From contig JAODNQ010000185.1 in assembly GCA_025464695.1 (NCBI GenBank), forward strand, positions 1 to 7,733: DNA of 7,733 bases. The letters are read 5' to 3'. Position 1 is the first letter of the stretch. The number at the start of each line of letters is the position of its first letter. Below are positions 1 to 6,310 of the stretch, one piece after another. The notes under the pieces are model-generated. The model worked only from the letters and a program-made list of their open reading frames with translations, was not told the DNA's origin and did no database searches. The stretch comes from Frankiales bacterium. GTDB taxonomy: Bacteria; Actinomycetota; Actinomycetes; Mycobacteriales; SCTD01. Position numbers and translations under genes: made by a program.

Positions 1-575
1 GCCTCGCCCCGGCAGCGGCCGACGTCCGCCGGGGTCGGGCCGGCAGGGCCGACGTCTCCGGGGCGGGTCGTGCCCTCGTCCACGACGTCGACGGTGCCGA
101 CCCCGGCAGCGACGAGGACGGTCGCCAGGGTCGTGCCGACGCGTCCGGCACCCACGACCTGGACGCGGGCGCGTTGCCGCCGTCCCATGGCGACCGCGGG
201 CTGTCCGCCGGTGAGGAGGGACAACGCGCTGAGGTCGGGCGCCAGCCGGTCGCGCTCCTCGCGCGGGAGGGCCTGCAGCTCGGGGAGCGCGCAGGCGGCG
301 TCCTCGAGCACGCCCGCGCCGTGCAGCAGGGCGACCAGCTCGGCGGTCTGTCCGGGTTCGAGGCCGGCCTGCTGGGCGTCGGCCTCGAGCCGCGCCGCGT
401 CGCGCGTCCCGTCGAGCAGCGCCAGCGTCCGGCGCACCGGCTCGTCGATGCCGACGAGGACGAGGGCCCCGGGCGAGCGGCCCAGCTGGAGGGACTCAGC
501 GTCGCGCCACAACCGGCGCAGCCCGGGCAGCAGCACGGGGCGGGACGGGGGTGTGCGGGCGTCGTTCGGGTCCAC
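1..575 (-). CDS. ThiF-like adenylyltransferase/Rossmann protein (3' end off window)
   Basis: The first 191 residues of a protein that runs off the left edge. Residues 1-130 form an alpha-helical N-terminal region with no motif I recognise, beginning PSRPVLLPGLRRLWRD. A Rossmann nucleotide-binding loop follows at residues 138-147 (VQVVGAGRVG), then a second strand TVDVVDEGT whose D166 sits where ThiF/MoeB/E1 enzymes bind the ATP ribose. The next segment ends ADVGRCRGEA and matches the DvGkxKa stretch of the ThiF family. The NxxRQ motif expected just before it is replaced by GDVGPAGPTPA, so this may be a divergent or non-adenylating member. The metal-site cysteines lie beyond the window. The GTG at 573-575 is chosen because a full AAGGAGG lies 4 nt upstream. 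Homologues in actinomycetes are usually annotated only as ThiF family protein; substrate unknown. Family placement is fairly sure, activity is not. Confidence 0.8.
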   Translation of the reverse strand, partial: MDPNDARTPPSRPVLLPGLRRLWRDAESLQLGRSPGALVLVGIDEPVRRTLALLDGTRDAARLEADAQQAGLEPGQTAELVALLHGAGVLEDAACALPELQALPREERDRLAPDLSALSLLTGGQPAVAMGRRQRARVQVVGAGRVGTTLATVLVAAGVGTVDVVDEGTTRPGDVGPAGPTPADVGRCRGE

Positions 576-579
576 GGAG

Positions 580-586
580 CCTCCTT
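580..586 (-). promoter_or_regulatory. Shine-Dalgarno site of the ThiF-like gene
   Basis: AAGGAGG on the minus strand, 4 nt before the GTG at 573-575. It is a full anti-16S match and fixes the start codon. Confidence 0.75.
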
Positions 587-630
587 CGGCAGGTCCCGAG
601 ACTGCCTCGCGGCTCCGTCCGGTCAGCGGG

Positions 631-658
631 TTGTCCACAGGCGGGGGCGCTGTCCACC
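631..658 (+). promoter_or_regulatory. Pair of DnaA-box-like nonamers in divergent spacer
   Basis: The 174-bp spacer between the divergent ThiF-like and pirin genes contains TTGTCCACA at 631-639, an exact match to the Streptomyces-type DnaA-box consensus. A related CTGTCCACC lies at 650-658, 19 bp away in the same orientation. Nothing else stands out in the spacer: no clear -35/-10 pair could be assigned to either gene. The sites could bind DnaA, or another factor that recognises the same sequence; occupancy is inference. Confidence 0.4.
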
Positions 659-749
659 GGCCCGCCGGTCCGGTGCGCGGACGGGCGGCGAGGGTGCAGG
701 CTGGACCGGTGCCGCCTCCCCGCCCCGCTCCCGTCCTCGGGTGCCGCTC

Positions 750-1685
750 GTGAGCGGCCCGGTCACGACGTCCGACGCCGCCCCCGGCCCCGCGCGCGAG
801 GAGCCGGACGGCCAGCCCGTGCTCGAGCTGGTGCCGTCCCACGAGACCGTCGTCGGAGGCGTCCGGGTGCGGCGGGCGCTGCCCCGCCGGGCCCGCCGCA
901 CCGTCGGCGCCTGGTGCTTCGCCGACCACCTCGGTCCGACGTCGGGGACCGACGCCGACCCGCTCGACGTCGGTCCCCACCCGCACACCGGGCTGGCCAC
1001 GGTGACCTGGCTGCTCAGCGGCCGGCTGCTGCACACCGACAGCCTGGGCACCGAGCAGGTCGTGGCGCCCGGGCAGCTCAACCTGATGACGGCCGGCGCG
1101 GGCGTCTCCCACGCCGAGGAGCAGGTGCGGGGGGCGGGAGCGCCGCTGCACGGCCTGCAGCTGTGGGTCGCTCAGCCCGACAGCACCCGCGGTGACGGCG
1201 GCGCCTTCGAGCACCTCACCGACCTGCCCCAGGAGGAGCTGTCGGGCGTGGTGACGACGACGCTGGTCGGCGGGGCGAGCCCCGCGCGGGCAGACACCGC
1301 GCTGCTCGGCGTCGACCTGGCGCTGCACGGGGGCCTGGCCGCCCTGCCGCTGCGACCGGACCACGAGCACGCGCTCGTGGTGCTCGAGGGCGCCGTCGCC
1401 GTGGGGGAGACGCGCGTCGAGCCGGGGCGGCTGGCGTACCTCGGCACCGGGCGCGACGAGCTCGTGCTCGACGCCGACGGCCCGGCCCGGGCCGTGCTGC
1501 TGGGCGGGGAGCCGTTCCCGGAGCCGGTGGTGGTGTGGTGGAACTTCGTCGGCCGCAGCCGCGAGGAGGTCGGCCGGGCCTACGAGCAGTGGGAGGACGC
1601 CGGGGGCGAGGAGCGGTTCGGGCGGGTGCCCACGCGGCTCCCGCGCGTGCCTGCGCCCCGGCCCCCCTGGTACACCGGCCGCTGA
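750..1685 (+). CDS. Pirin-family bicupin protein
   Basis: A 311-residue two-cupin protein. Pirins bind one metal ion in the N-terminal cupin; bacterial members such as E. coli YhhW act as quercetin 2,3-dioxygenases. The metal ligands are visible: H77 and H79 in GPHPHTGLATVTW, and H121 and E123 in MTAGAGVSHAEE. The family signature LLHTDSLG is at 94-100. The C-terminal cupin (about 190-265) ends with VVVWWNFVGRSREEV, another pirin hallmark. Length is typical. GTG at 750 is preferred and GTG at 741 is equally possible; neither has a visible Shine-Dalgarno sequence, so the message may be leaderless or nearly so. The open frame continues far upstream, but that part is antisense to the ThiF-like gene. 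The TGA stop lies within the first unit of an 8-bp tandem repeat. Substrate cannot be read from sequence. Cytoplasmic, no signal peptide. Confidence 0.93.
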   Translation: MSGPVTTSDAAPGPAREEPDGQPVLELVPSHETVVGGVRVRRALPRRARRTVGAWCFADHLGPTSGTDADPLDVGPHPHTGLATVTWLLSGRLLHTDSLGTEQVVAPGQLNLMTAGAGVSHAEEQVRGAGAPLHGLQLWVAQPDSTRGDGGAFEHLTDLPQEELSGVVTTTLVGGASPARADTALLGVDLALHGGLAALPLRPDHEHALVVLEGAVAVGETRVEPGRLAYLGTGRDELVLDADGPARAVLLGGEPFPEPVVVWWNFVGRSREEVGRAYEQWEDAGGEERFGRVPTRLPRVPAPRPPWYTGR

Positions 1686-1760
1686 GCCGCTGAGCCGCTG
1701 AGCCGCTGAGCCGCTGAGCCGCTGAGCCGCTGAGCCGCTGAGCCGCTGAGCCGCTGAGCC
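1681..1760. repeat. Ten-copy 8-bp tandem repeat (GCTGAGCC)n
   Basis: Ten uninterrupted identical copies of GCTGAGCC. The pirin stop codon (TGA at 1683-1685) belongs to the first copy. Since 8 is not a multiple of 3, successive copies present TGA in all three frames, so any readthrough of pirin would stop within 24 bases. Perfect identity suggests recent slippage expansion and a likely length-variable locus. On the other strand it reads as a repeated RLSGSAAQ peptide, but that frame has no other sign of coding. Confidence 0.97.
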
Positions 1761-1771
1761 GCCCGGACACG

Positions 1772-1807
1772 CCGGAGGGCGGCCCCCGTACGGGGACCGC
1801 CCTCCGG
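1772..1807. terminator. Bidirectional intrinsic terminator-like palindrome
   Basis: A 36-bp inverted repeat. The 11-bp arms CCGGAGGGCGG (1772-1782) and CCGCCCTCCGG (1797-1807) are perfect. After one C/A mismatch (1783/1796) pairing continues as CCCCG/CGGGG to a TA centre. It lies between the convergent pirin gene and zinc-ribbon gene, 11 bp beyond the latter's stop, as expected for a shared terminator. There is no T-tract, which is usual in actinomycetes. Confidence 0.85.
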
Positions 1808-1818
1808 GGGAGCGCGGA

Positions 1819-1971
1819 CTAGGCCTTGCCGAGGATCCGGTTCATCTTGGTGCCGCAGACGGGGCAGGGACCCTGGGCCATCCGTCGGCCGGACTCGCTG
1901 ACCTTGACCTCACCCTCGAAGTCGCGCTTCTCCTTGCACTTGACGCAGTACCCGTTGTAGGTCTCGGCCAC
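1819..1971 (-). CDS. Small DUF5679-like zinc-ribbon protein
   Basis: A 50-residue protein starting MAETYNGYCVKCKEK and ending CGTKMNRILGKA. Two CxxC knuckles (C9/C12 and C36/C39) are separated by a 23-residue spacer that carries the charged strand DFEGEVKVSESGRR, so it very likely folds as a single zinc ribbon. It resembles the short actinobacterial proteins annotated DUF5679; their function is not established, and the ribbon could bind nucleic acid or protein. The GTG start is fixed by AAGGAGG with 5-nt spacing. It lies 76 bp after the histidine kinase gene on the same strand, so co-transcription is possible. A TAGGGT at the end of the kinase gene (minus strand, around 2050-2055) could be a private -10 element, but no matching -35 was seen. 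A strong hairpin follows the stop. Confidence 0.9.
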   Translation of the reverse strand: MAETYNGYCVKCKEKRDFEGEVKVSESGRRMAQGPCPVCGTKMNRILGKA

Positions 1972-1976
1972 GAGGG

Positions 1977-1983
1977 CCTCCTT
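1977..1983 (-). promoter_or_regulatory. Shine-Dalgarno site of the zinc-ribbon gene
   Basis: AAGGAGG on the minus strand, 5 nt before the GTG at 1969-1971. It decides the start of a gene only 50 codons long. Confidence 0.8.
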
Positions 1984-2019
1984 CTCGTCTCGACGGGCAG
2001 GGGTCGCCCCACCGCCTCC

Positions 2020-2037
2020 GCGCGCCGGCTGGCGCGC
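2020..2037 (-). terminator. Intercistronic hairpin after the kinase gene
   Basis: GCGCGCC (2020-2026) and GGCGCGC (2031-2037) form a perfect 7-bp stem with a 4-nt loop, 10 nt past the histidine kinase stop and upstream of the zinc-ribbon ribosome site. It may terminate or attenuate kinase transcription, or protect the message between the two genes. A second perfect 7-bp hairpin (CCGGAGG/CCTCCGG, 2057-2074) lies inside the last codons of the kinase. Confidence 0.5.
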
Positions 2038-2047
2038 TCTCTCACGC

Positions 2048-4486
2048 TCACCCTAGCCGGAGGGGGTCCTCCGGCCCGGCTCCTGACGGGCGCGGCGGCG
2101 GGGTGGCCCACGGCGGCGTGTTCCGTCCCCGCGGTCGCGGCACGACGTCGGCCAGGCCGCCGGAGCCCCCTTCCGGACGGCCGGCGGGCCAGGACGGGAG
2201 GGCGGGCGCGGGGGTCAGGGGCGTTCCGGGGTCGGGCGCCGCCGACAGCGGGAGGACGAAGGCGAAGACCGAGCCGACGCCGAGGGTCGAGGTGCAGGAC
2301 AGCGTCCCGCCCATCGCGCTGGACAGCTGCCGGGCGATGTACAGGCCGAGGCCGGTGCCCCCGGTGGTCATACGCATGGGGTCCTCGACCCGGTGGAACT
2401 TCTCGAAGACGCGCTCGAGCTGGTCCGCGGGGATGCCGCGCCCGACGTCGGTGACCGCGACCCGGGCGTTCCCGTCCTGCACGCGCAGCCGGACCGACAC
2501 CGGGGAGCCCGGCGTCGAGTACTTCAGGGCGTTGCCGACGAGGTTGGTCAGCACCTGGATGACGCGCAGCCGGTCGCAGGCGACGCCGACCGGCCCGTCC
2601 GGCACCGACACCGTCACGCGGTCGCCCTCGGTCCCGAAGTCCGCGCAGGCGCGGCGGGTGAGCGCGGCGAGGTCGTCGTGGCCCATCTCGACCTGGGCGG
2701 GGGAGGCACCCTCGGTGGCGGAGATGCGGGAGGCGAGCAGCAGGTCCTCGACCAGCCGGGCGAGGTGACCGGCCCGGTCGACGATGACGTCGAGGCACTC
2801 GTCGCGCTTCTCCGGCGTCATCCGGTCGCCCTTGCGGCGCAGCAGGTCGGCGTAGCCCTTGATCGGGGTCACCGGGGTGCGGAGCTCGTGGCTGACGGTC
2901 GCGATGAAGTCCGCCTTGAGGCGCTCCACCTGCCGCTCGCGGGTGACGTCGTGGACGATCACGACCGCGCGCTGCAGGACGTCGTCGTCGAAGACGCCGG
3001 CGAAGGCGCAGCGGACCACCCGCTGCTCACCGTCCTCGCGCAGCAGGGTCATCTCGACCGTGGCCTGCGGCTCGTCCGGCGTCAGCAGGTCGCGGCCGAC
3101 GAGGAACGGGTCGCAAGCTGTGCCGTCGGCCCCGCGGGTGGCCAGCAGCACGGGCAGCGGTCGGCCGAGGGCCGCGGCCGAGGAGCGGCCCGACAGCCGC
3201 TCGACGGCGGGGCTCCACAGCTGGACGACGCCGGTGCCGTCGAGGACCAGGATCCCGTCGGAGGACTGGTCGACGACGGCCTGCAGCTTGCCGGTCTCCT
3301 CCTCGACCCGCTTGAGGTGCGCGGCCGCGCGCAGCGCCACGGCGAGGGCGGACGCCGTCGGGGTGAGGAGGGTGAGCTCCCGCGGGCCGAGCGACCGGGA
3401 GCGGTCGCGGACGGCGAGCACGACGGCCCCGAGGCGGCGGCCCTCCGCCTCGAGCGGCGCGACGAGCGCGCGGATCCACCCCTCGGGGAGGTCGGCGTCC
3501 AGGGCGCCGGCGCCCTCCAGCGCAGCGCGCTCGAGCAGCCGTCGCTCGACGGCGGTGGCCGTGCGGCGGGCCTCGCCGGTCTCGCGGTCGTGCAGCACGG
3601 TCAGCGGCTCGGAGCCGCCCGGCTGGGCGCCGGTGTCGAGCACGGCCAGCGCGACGTCGGCGCCGAAGACCTGGCGGGCCAGCCGGAGGAAGCCGGTGAG
3701 CATGTCCTCGGCCTCGCGGCGTCCGGCGAGCAGCTGCGAGAGCTCGAGCAGACGGGTGCTGCGCTCGCGCTCCTCGACCTCCTGCGCGGCGGCCCGGTAG
3801 GCGAACAGCAGCGCGCCGGCAGGCATGAAGGCGAAGGGGAGCAGGGCGGGGGAGGCCCAGGCGAGGGTGACGGCGGTGCTGCCGAGGGCCATGGCCCCGA
3901 AGGCCAGCACCACGGACAGGCGCAGGCCGTCCCGGACCACCTGCCACGGGTGGTCGTCGGTGACCACGGCGAGCACCCGGCTCACCGCCACCAGGTTGAG
4001 GACCGTGAAGGCGAGCATCCCCGCGGTCACGCCGGCGACGGTGCGGGGCGACAGCCCGTCGTCCGGCGTGGCCACGACGTGGACCGTGGTGACGAGGACG
4101 GCGGTCGCCGCGGCCAGGTTGCCGGCGTTGAAGGCGGTCTTGACGAGGCCGCGGCGTCGCACGACCGAGCAGAGGGTGGTCGCGGCGACGGGCAGCAGCA
4201 GCGCGGGCAGCCCCGGGAGCACGAGGACGACGACGACGACGGCGACCTCGAAGAGGGTGAGCTCCTCGACCGGCTCGTCCCCGTGACGGACCCGGACGCC
4301 CATGAAGTCGCTGAGGAAGGTGGCCACCAGCAGCCCGGCGACGAGCGGCCAGCCGTGCAGCGGGTGCAGGCCGGGGACGTCGAGCGGGGCGATCGCACCC
4401 TCGCCCGCGACCACCAGGCCGGCGAGCAGCTGGGCGACCAGACCGACGCCGGCGACGAGCAGCACCAGCCGGTGGAGGCGGCTCAC
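2048..4486 (-). CDS. Membrane sensor histidine kinase (TM-GAF-PAS-HisKA-HATPase)
   Basis: An 812-residue orphan sensor kinase. Residues 1-230 are an integral membrane module of about seven or eight hydrophobic segments, containing the phrase TAFNAGNLAAATAVL. A coiled linker (about 234-255) leads to a GAF-like domain (about 255-390) and a PAS domain (about 401-515; DQSSDGILVLDGTGVVQLWSP). The HisKA H-box IATVSHELRTPVTPIKGY carries the phosphoacceptor H533. The ATPase domain shows the N-box (N648, N652), the G1 box DVGRGI (D680), the F-box FEKFHRV (694-700) and the G2 box GGTGLGLYIA (709-718). All catalytic elements are intact. The last 60 residues are a Pro/Gly/Arg-rich tail with no domain. 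The input signal is unknown; no periplasmic sensor domain is visible, so sensing is probably membrane-borne or cytoplasmic (GAF/PAS). No response regulator adjoins it. The GTG start has only a weak GGGAG, 8 nt upstream. Confidence 0.95.
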   Translation of the reverse strand: MSRLHRLVLLVAGVGLVAQLLAGLVVAGEGAIAPLDVPGLHPLHGWPLVAGLLVATFLSDFMGVRVRHGDEPVEELTLFEVAVVVVVLVLPGLPALLLPVAATTLCSVVRRRGLVKTAFNAGNLAAATAVLVTTVHVVATPDDGLSPRTVAGVTAGMLAFTVLNLVAVSRVLAVVTDDHPWQVVRDGLRLSVVLAFGAMALGSTAVTLAWASPALLPFAFMPAGALLFAYRAAAQEVEERERSTRLLELSQLLAGRREAEDMLTGFLRLARQVFGADVALAVLDTGAQPGGSEPLTVLHDRETGEARRTATAVERRLLERAALEGAGALDADLPEGWIRALVAPLEAEGRRLGAVVLAVRDRSRSLGPRELTLLTPTASALAVALRAAAHLKRVEEETGKLQAVVDQSSDGILVLDGTGVVQLWSPAVERLSGRSSAAALGRPLPVLLATRGADGTACDPFLVGRDLLTPDEPQATVEMTLLREDGEQRVVRCAFAGVFDDDVLQRAVVIVHDVTRERQVERLKADFIATVSHELRTPVTPIKGYADLLRRKGDRMTPEKRDECLDVIVDRAGHLARLVEDLLLASRISATEGASPAQVEMGHDDLAALTRRACADFGTEGDRVTVSVPDGPVGVACDRLRVIQVLTNLVGNALKYSTPGSPVSVRLRVQDGNARVAVTDVGRGIPADQLERVFEKFHRVEDPMRMTTGGTGLGLYIARQLSSAMGGTLSCTSTLGVGSVFAFVLPLSAAPDPGTPLTPAPALPSWPAGRPEGGSGGLADVVPRPRGRNTPPWATPPPRPSGAGPEDPLRLG

Positions 4487-4528
4487 GGGCGGCTCCCGGG
4501 CTCGGGCGGACGGACGGCGGCGGGAGAC

Positions 4529-4569
4529 GCCGATGTCCTCCCCGGAGTGGTCACGAGGAGGACATCGGC
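4529..4569 (-). terminator. 13-bp inverted repeat downstream of the S8 protease gene
   Basis: GCCGATGTCCTCC (4529-4541) and its exact complement GGAGGACATCGGC (4557-4569) are separated by 15 bp. It lies 73-114 bp beyond the S8 protease stop and about 43 bp before the kinase start, both on the minus strand. The simplest reading is a factor-assisted terminator for the protease. An operator for the kinase gene is the alternative, because the arms are less GC-rich than the surroundings. The rest of the 156-bp spacer shows nothing recognisable. Confidence 0.6.
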
Positions 4570-4642
4570 ACTGGCGGCGGTGCGTGGAGGGTTGCGGGCC
4601 CTCGGGGTGTCGCGCCCGGCCGGCGCGACCTCGCGGTCGGGC

Positions 4643-6310
4643 CTACTTCCAGCCGAGGGTGGTCCACTGCCGCGCCGTCCACTGGCGGGCGGTCCACTGG
4701 CGTGCGGTCCAGTCGTCGCCGGTCCACTGGCGGGCGGTCCACTGCCGCGCGGTCCACTGCCGGGCGGACCAGTCCTCCTCGGTCCACTGGCGCGCGACCC
4801 ACTGGCGGGCGGTCCACTGCCGCGCGACCCACTGCCGGGCCAGCCACTCCTGCTCGTCGGCGCCGTTCCCGACCCACTGGCGGGCCGTCCACTGCCGCGC
4901 GACCCACTGCCGAGCCGCCCAGGCGCGGTCCTCGTCGCCGACGGAGACCCACTGCCGGGCGACCCACTGCCGGGCCTGCGGCGACAGGCGCGACCAGCTG
5001 CTGGCCGCCGCGGCCTGGTCGTCGTCGAGGACGGCCGCGACGAAGGCCTCCCACGCGGCGAGGTCGGCGGCGGGCACCGCCTCGACGCCGGCCGGGCGGT
5101 CCTTGGGCGTGTGGGCGGCCAGCGCCGCGGCCGCGTCGAGGCCGCCGGCCCCGGCGTCGGACCTCTTGAGCGCCTTGCCGCTGCGGTAGGCGGTGTCGGT
5201 GACGAGGTCCTTGACCTGGCCGGGGGTCAGGTCCCGCTCCCCGAGCAGCGCGGCGGCGGCCCCGGAGACGACGGCGGTCGAGAAGGAGGTGCCGGAGCCG
5301 GCGCCGTAGCCGTCGGGCAGGCCCGCGGTCGGGCTCTGGGCCCGCGCGGCGGCGCTGCCCGGCGCGAGCGTCGAGACGACCGACTGGCCGGGGGCGACCA
5401 GGTCGGGCTTGCTGCGGCCGCGGCCGGACCAGTCCGCCACGACGTCGTCCTTGCGGTCCGCGGTGCCGCCGACGGCCAGACCGCCGACGGTCAGCAGCAG
5501 GGGGTCGCTGCCGGGCGAGCTCACGGTGTCGGCGTCGTTGCCCGACGGCACGACGACGGTGACGCCGTCGGCCCAGAGGCGGTCGAGCGCGATCGTCAGC
5601 GGGTCCAGGGCCGTGGGCAGCGGGCTGCCGCTGGAGAGCGAGAGGTTGAGGACGTCGGCGGTGCCGTCCGTGCTGACGCGCTGCAGGCCGCGCAGCACGT
5701 CGAGCAGGCTCGTGTCGCCGTCCGCGTCGGCGACCTTGACGTCGAGGATGCGCGCGGCCGGGGCGACGCCGGCGTAGGCGGCCCCGGCTCCCTTGCCGTC
5801 GCCGGCGATCAGACCGGCGATGAAGGTGCCGTGGCCGACGCCGTCCCCCGCGACGTCGTCCTTCGCGAGCAGGTGGTCGACGCGGCCGGCGAGGCCGGGC
5901 ACCTCGACGACGCCGGTGTCGACGACGGCCACCGTGACGCCCGCGCCCTCACCGGAGGGTGCGCCGAGGCCGAGGGTGGCGCGGACGGTGGAGGGCGTGC
6001 CGACAGGGGCGGTCGCGGCGGCCGACACCGACAGCGGGCGGTCGGGGACGACGACGTCGCCACCGGGCAGCACGGCCCCGCGGGGCAGGAGCGCTCCGAC
6101 GCCGCCGATCAGCGGGAGGTCCTCGACGAGGCTGCCCCCGGCGCGGGCGACGTCGGCGGCGGCGTGCGCCCCCAGGACGACGACCCGCTCGAGCGGAGCC
6201 GGCTGCTGCCCGGCGGCCGGCAGCGCCCCGACGGAGGCGGTGGCGGCCAGGGCCAGGGCGAGCAGGGCCGCGGCGGGGGTCTGGGGTGCGGCGAGCGAGC
6301 GGCGTGTCAT
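4643..6310 (-). CDS. Secreted S8 subtilisin-like serine protease with ARQW pentad-repeat tail
   Basis: A 555-residue preproprotease. Residues 1-about 34 (MTRRSLAAPQTPAAALLALALA then ASVGALPAAG) form a Sec-type signal peptide without a lipobox. Residues about 40-95 resemble an I9-type propeptide (ERVVVLGAHAAADVARAGG). The catalytic domain (about 120-400) has the full triad: D131 in VAVVDTGV, H160 in GVGHGTFIAG, S342 in GSGTSFSTAVVSG, plus the oxyanion N258 in VVPSGND. Residues 446-555 are a five-residue tandem repeat rich in Trp and Arg, ending TTLGWK, with no transmembrane anchor or sorting motif. ATG at 6308-6310 is chosen because the signal peptide begins there; the frame stays open upstream to 6505, but that part has no signal-like or conserved sequence. 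A weak AGGAC lies upstream. The protease family is certain; the tail's role is unknown. Confidence 0.95.
   Translation of the reverse strand: MTRRSLAAPQTPAAALLALALAATASVGALPAAGQQPAPLERVVVLGAHAAADVARAGGSLVEDLPLIGGVGALLPRGAVLPGGDVVVPDRPLSVSAAATAPVGTPSTVRATLGLGAPSGEGAGVTVAVVDTGVVEVPGLAGRVDHLLAKDDVAGDGVGHGTFIAGLIAGDGKGAGAAYAGVAPAARILDVKVADADGDTSLLDVLRGLQRVSTDGTADVLNLSLSSGSPLPTALDPLTIALDRLWADGVTVVVPSGNDADTVSSPGSDPLLLTVGGLAVGGTADRKDDVVADWSGRGRSKPDLVAPGQSVVSTLAPGSAAARAQSPTAGLPDGYGAGSGTSFSTAVVSGAAAALLGERDLTPGQVKDLVTDTAYRSGKALKRSDAGAGGLDAAAALAAHTPKDRPAGVEAVPAADLAAWEAFVAAVLDDDQAAAASSWSRLSPQARQWVARQWVSVGDEDRAWAARQWVARQWTARQWVGNGADEQEWLARQWVARQWTARQWVARQWTEEDWSARQWTARQWTARQWTGDDWTARQWTARQWTARQWTTLGWK
4646..4975 (-). 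repeat. 15-bp coding tandem repeat (ARQW[T/V] pentads) in S8 protease C-terminus
   Basis: Codons 446-555 of the protease contain 15 copies of Ala-Arg-Gln-Trp followed by Val or Thr. Trp falls at every fifth position from W449 to W554 in unbroken register; only positions 459 and 484 lack it. Four degenerate pentads (W464, W489, W514, W534) carry acidic residues before the Trp and start blocks of three or four ARQW units, giving a 20-residue higher-order module. Ala and Arg codons vary between units (GCC, GCG, GCT, GCA; CGG, CGC). CAG and TGG never change. Confidence 0.97.

Noticed and set aside
174..749. Extended N-terminus for the pirin gene
   Set aside because: The frame is open but runs antisense to the ThiF-like gene; pirin similarity starts only after position 750 and typical pirin length fits the short form.
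1681..1760. CRISPR array
   Set aside because: The 8-bp units are contiguous with no spacers and there are no cas genes.
1216..1770. Minus-strand frame with a repeated RLSGSAAQ peptide
   Set aside because: The peptide repeat is a by-product of the 8-bp DNA array, and the rest is antisense to pirin.
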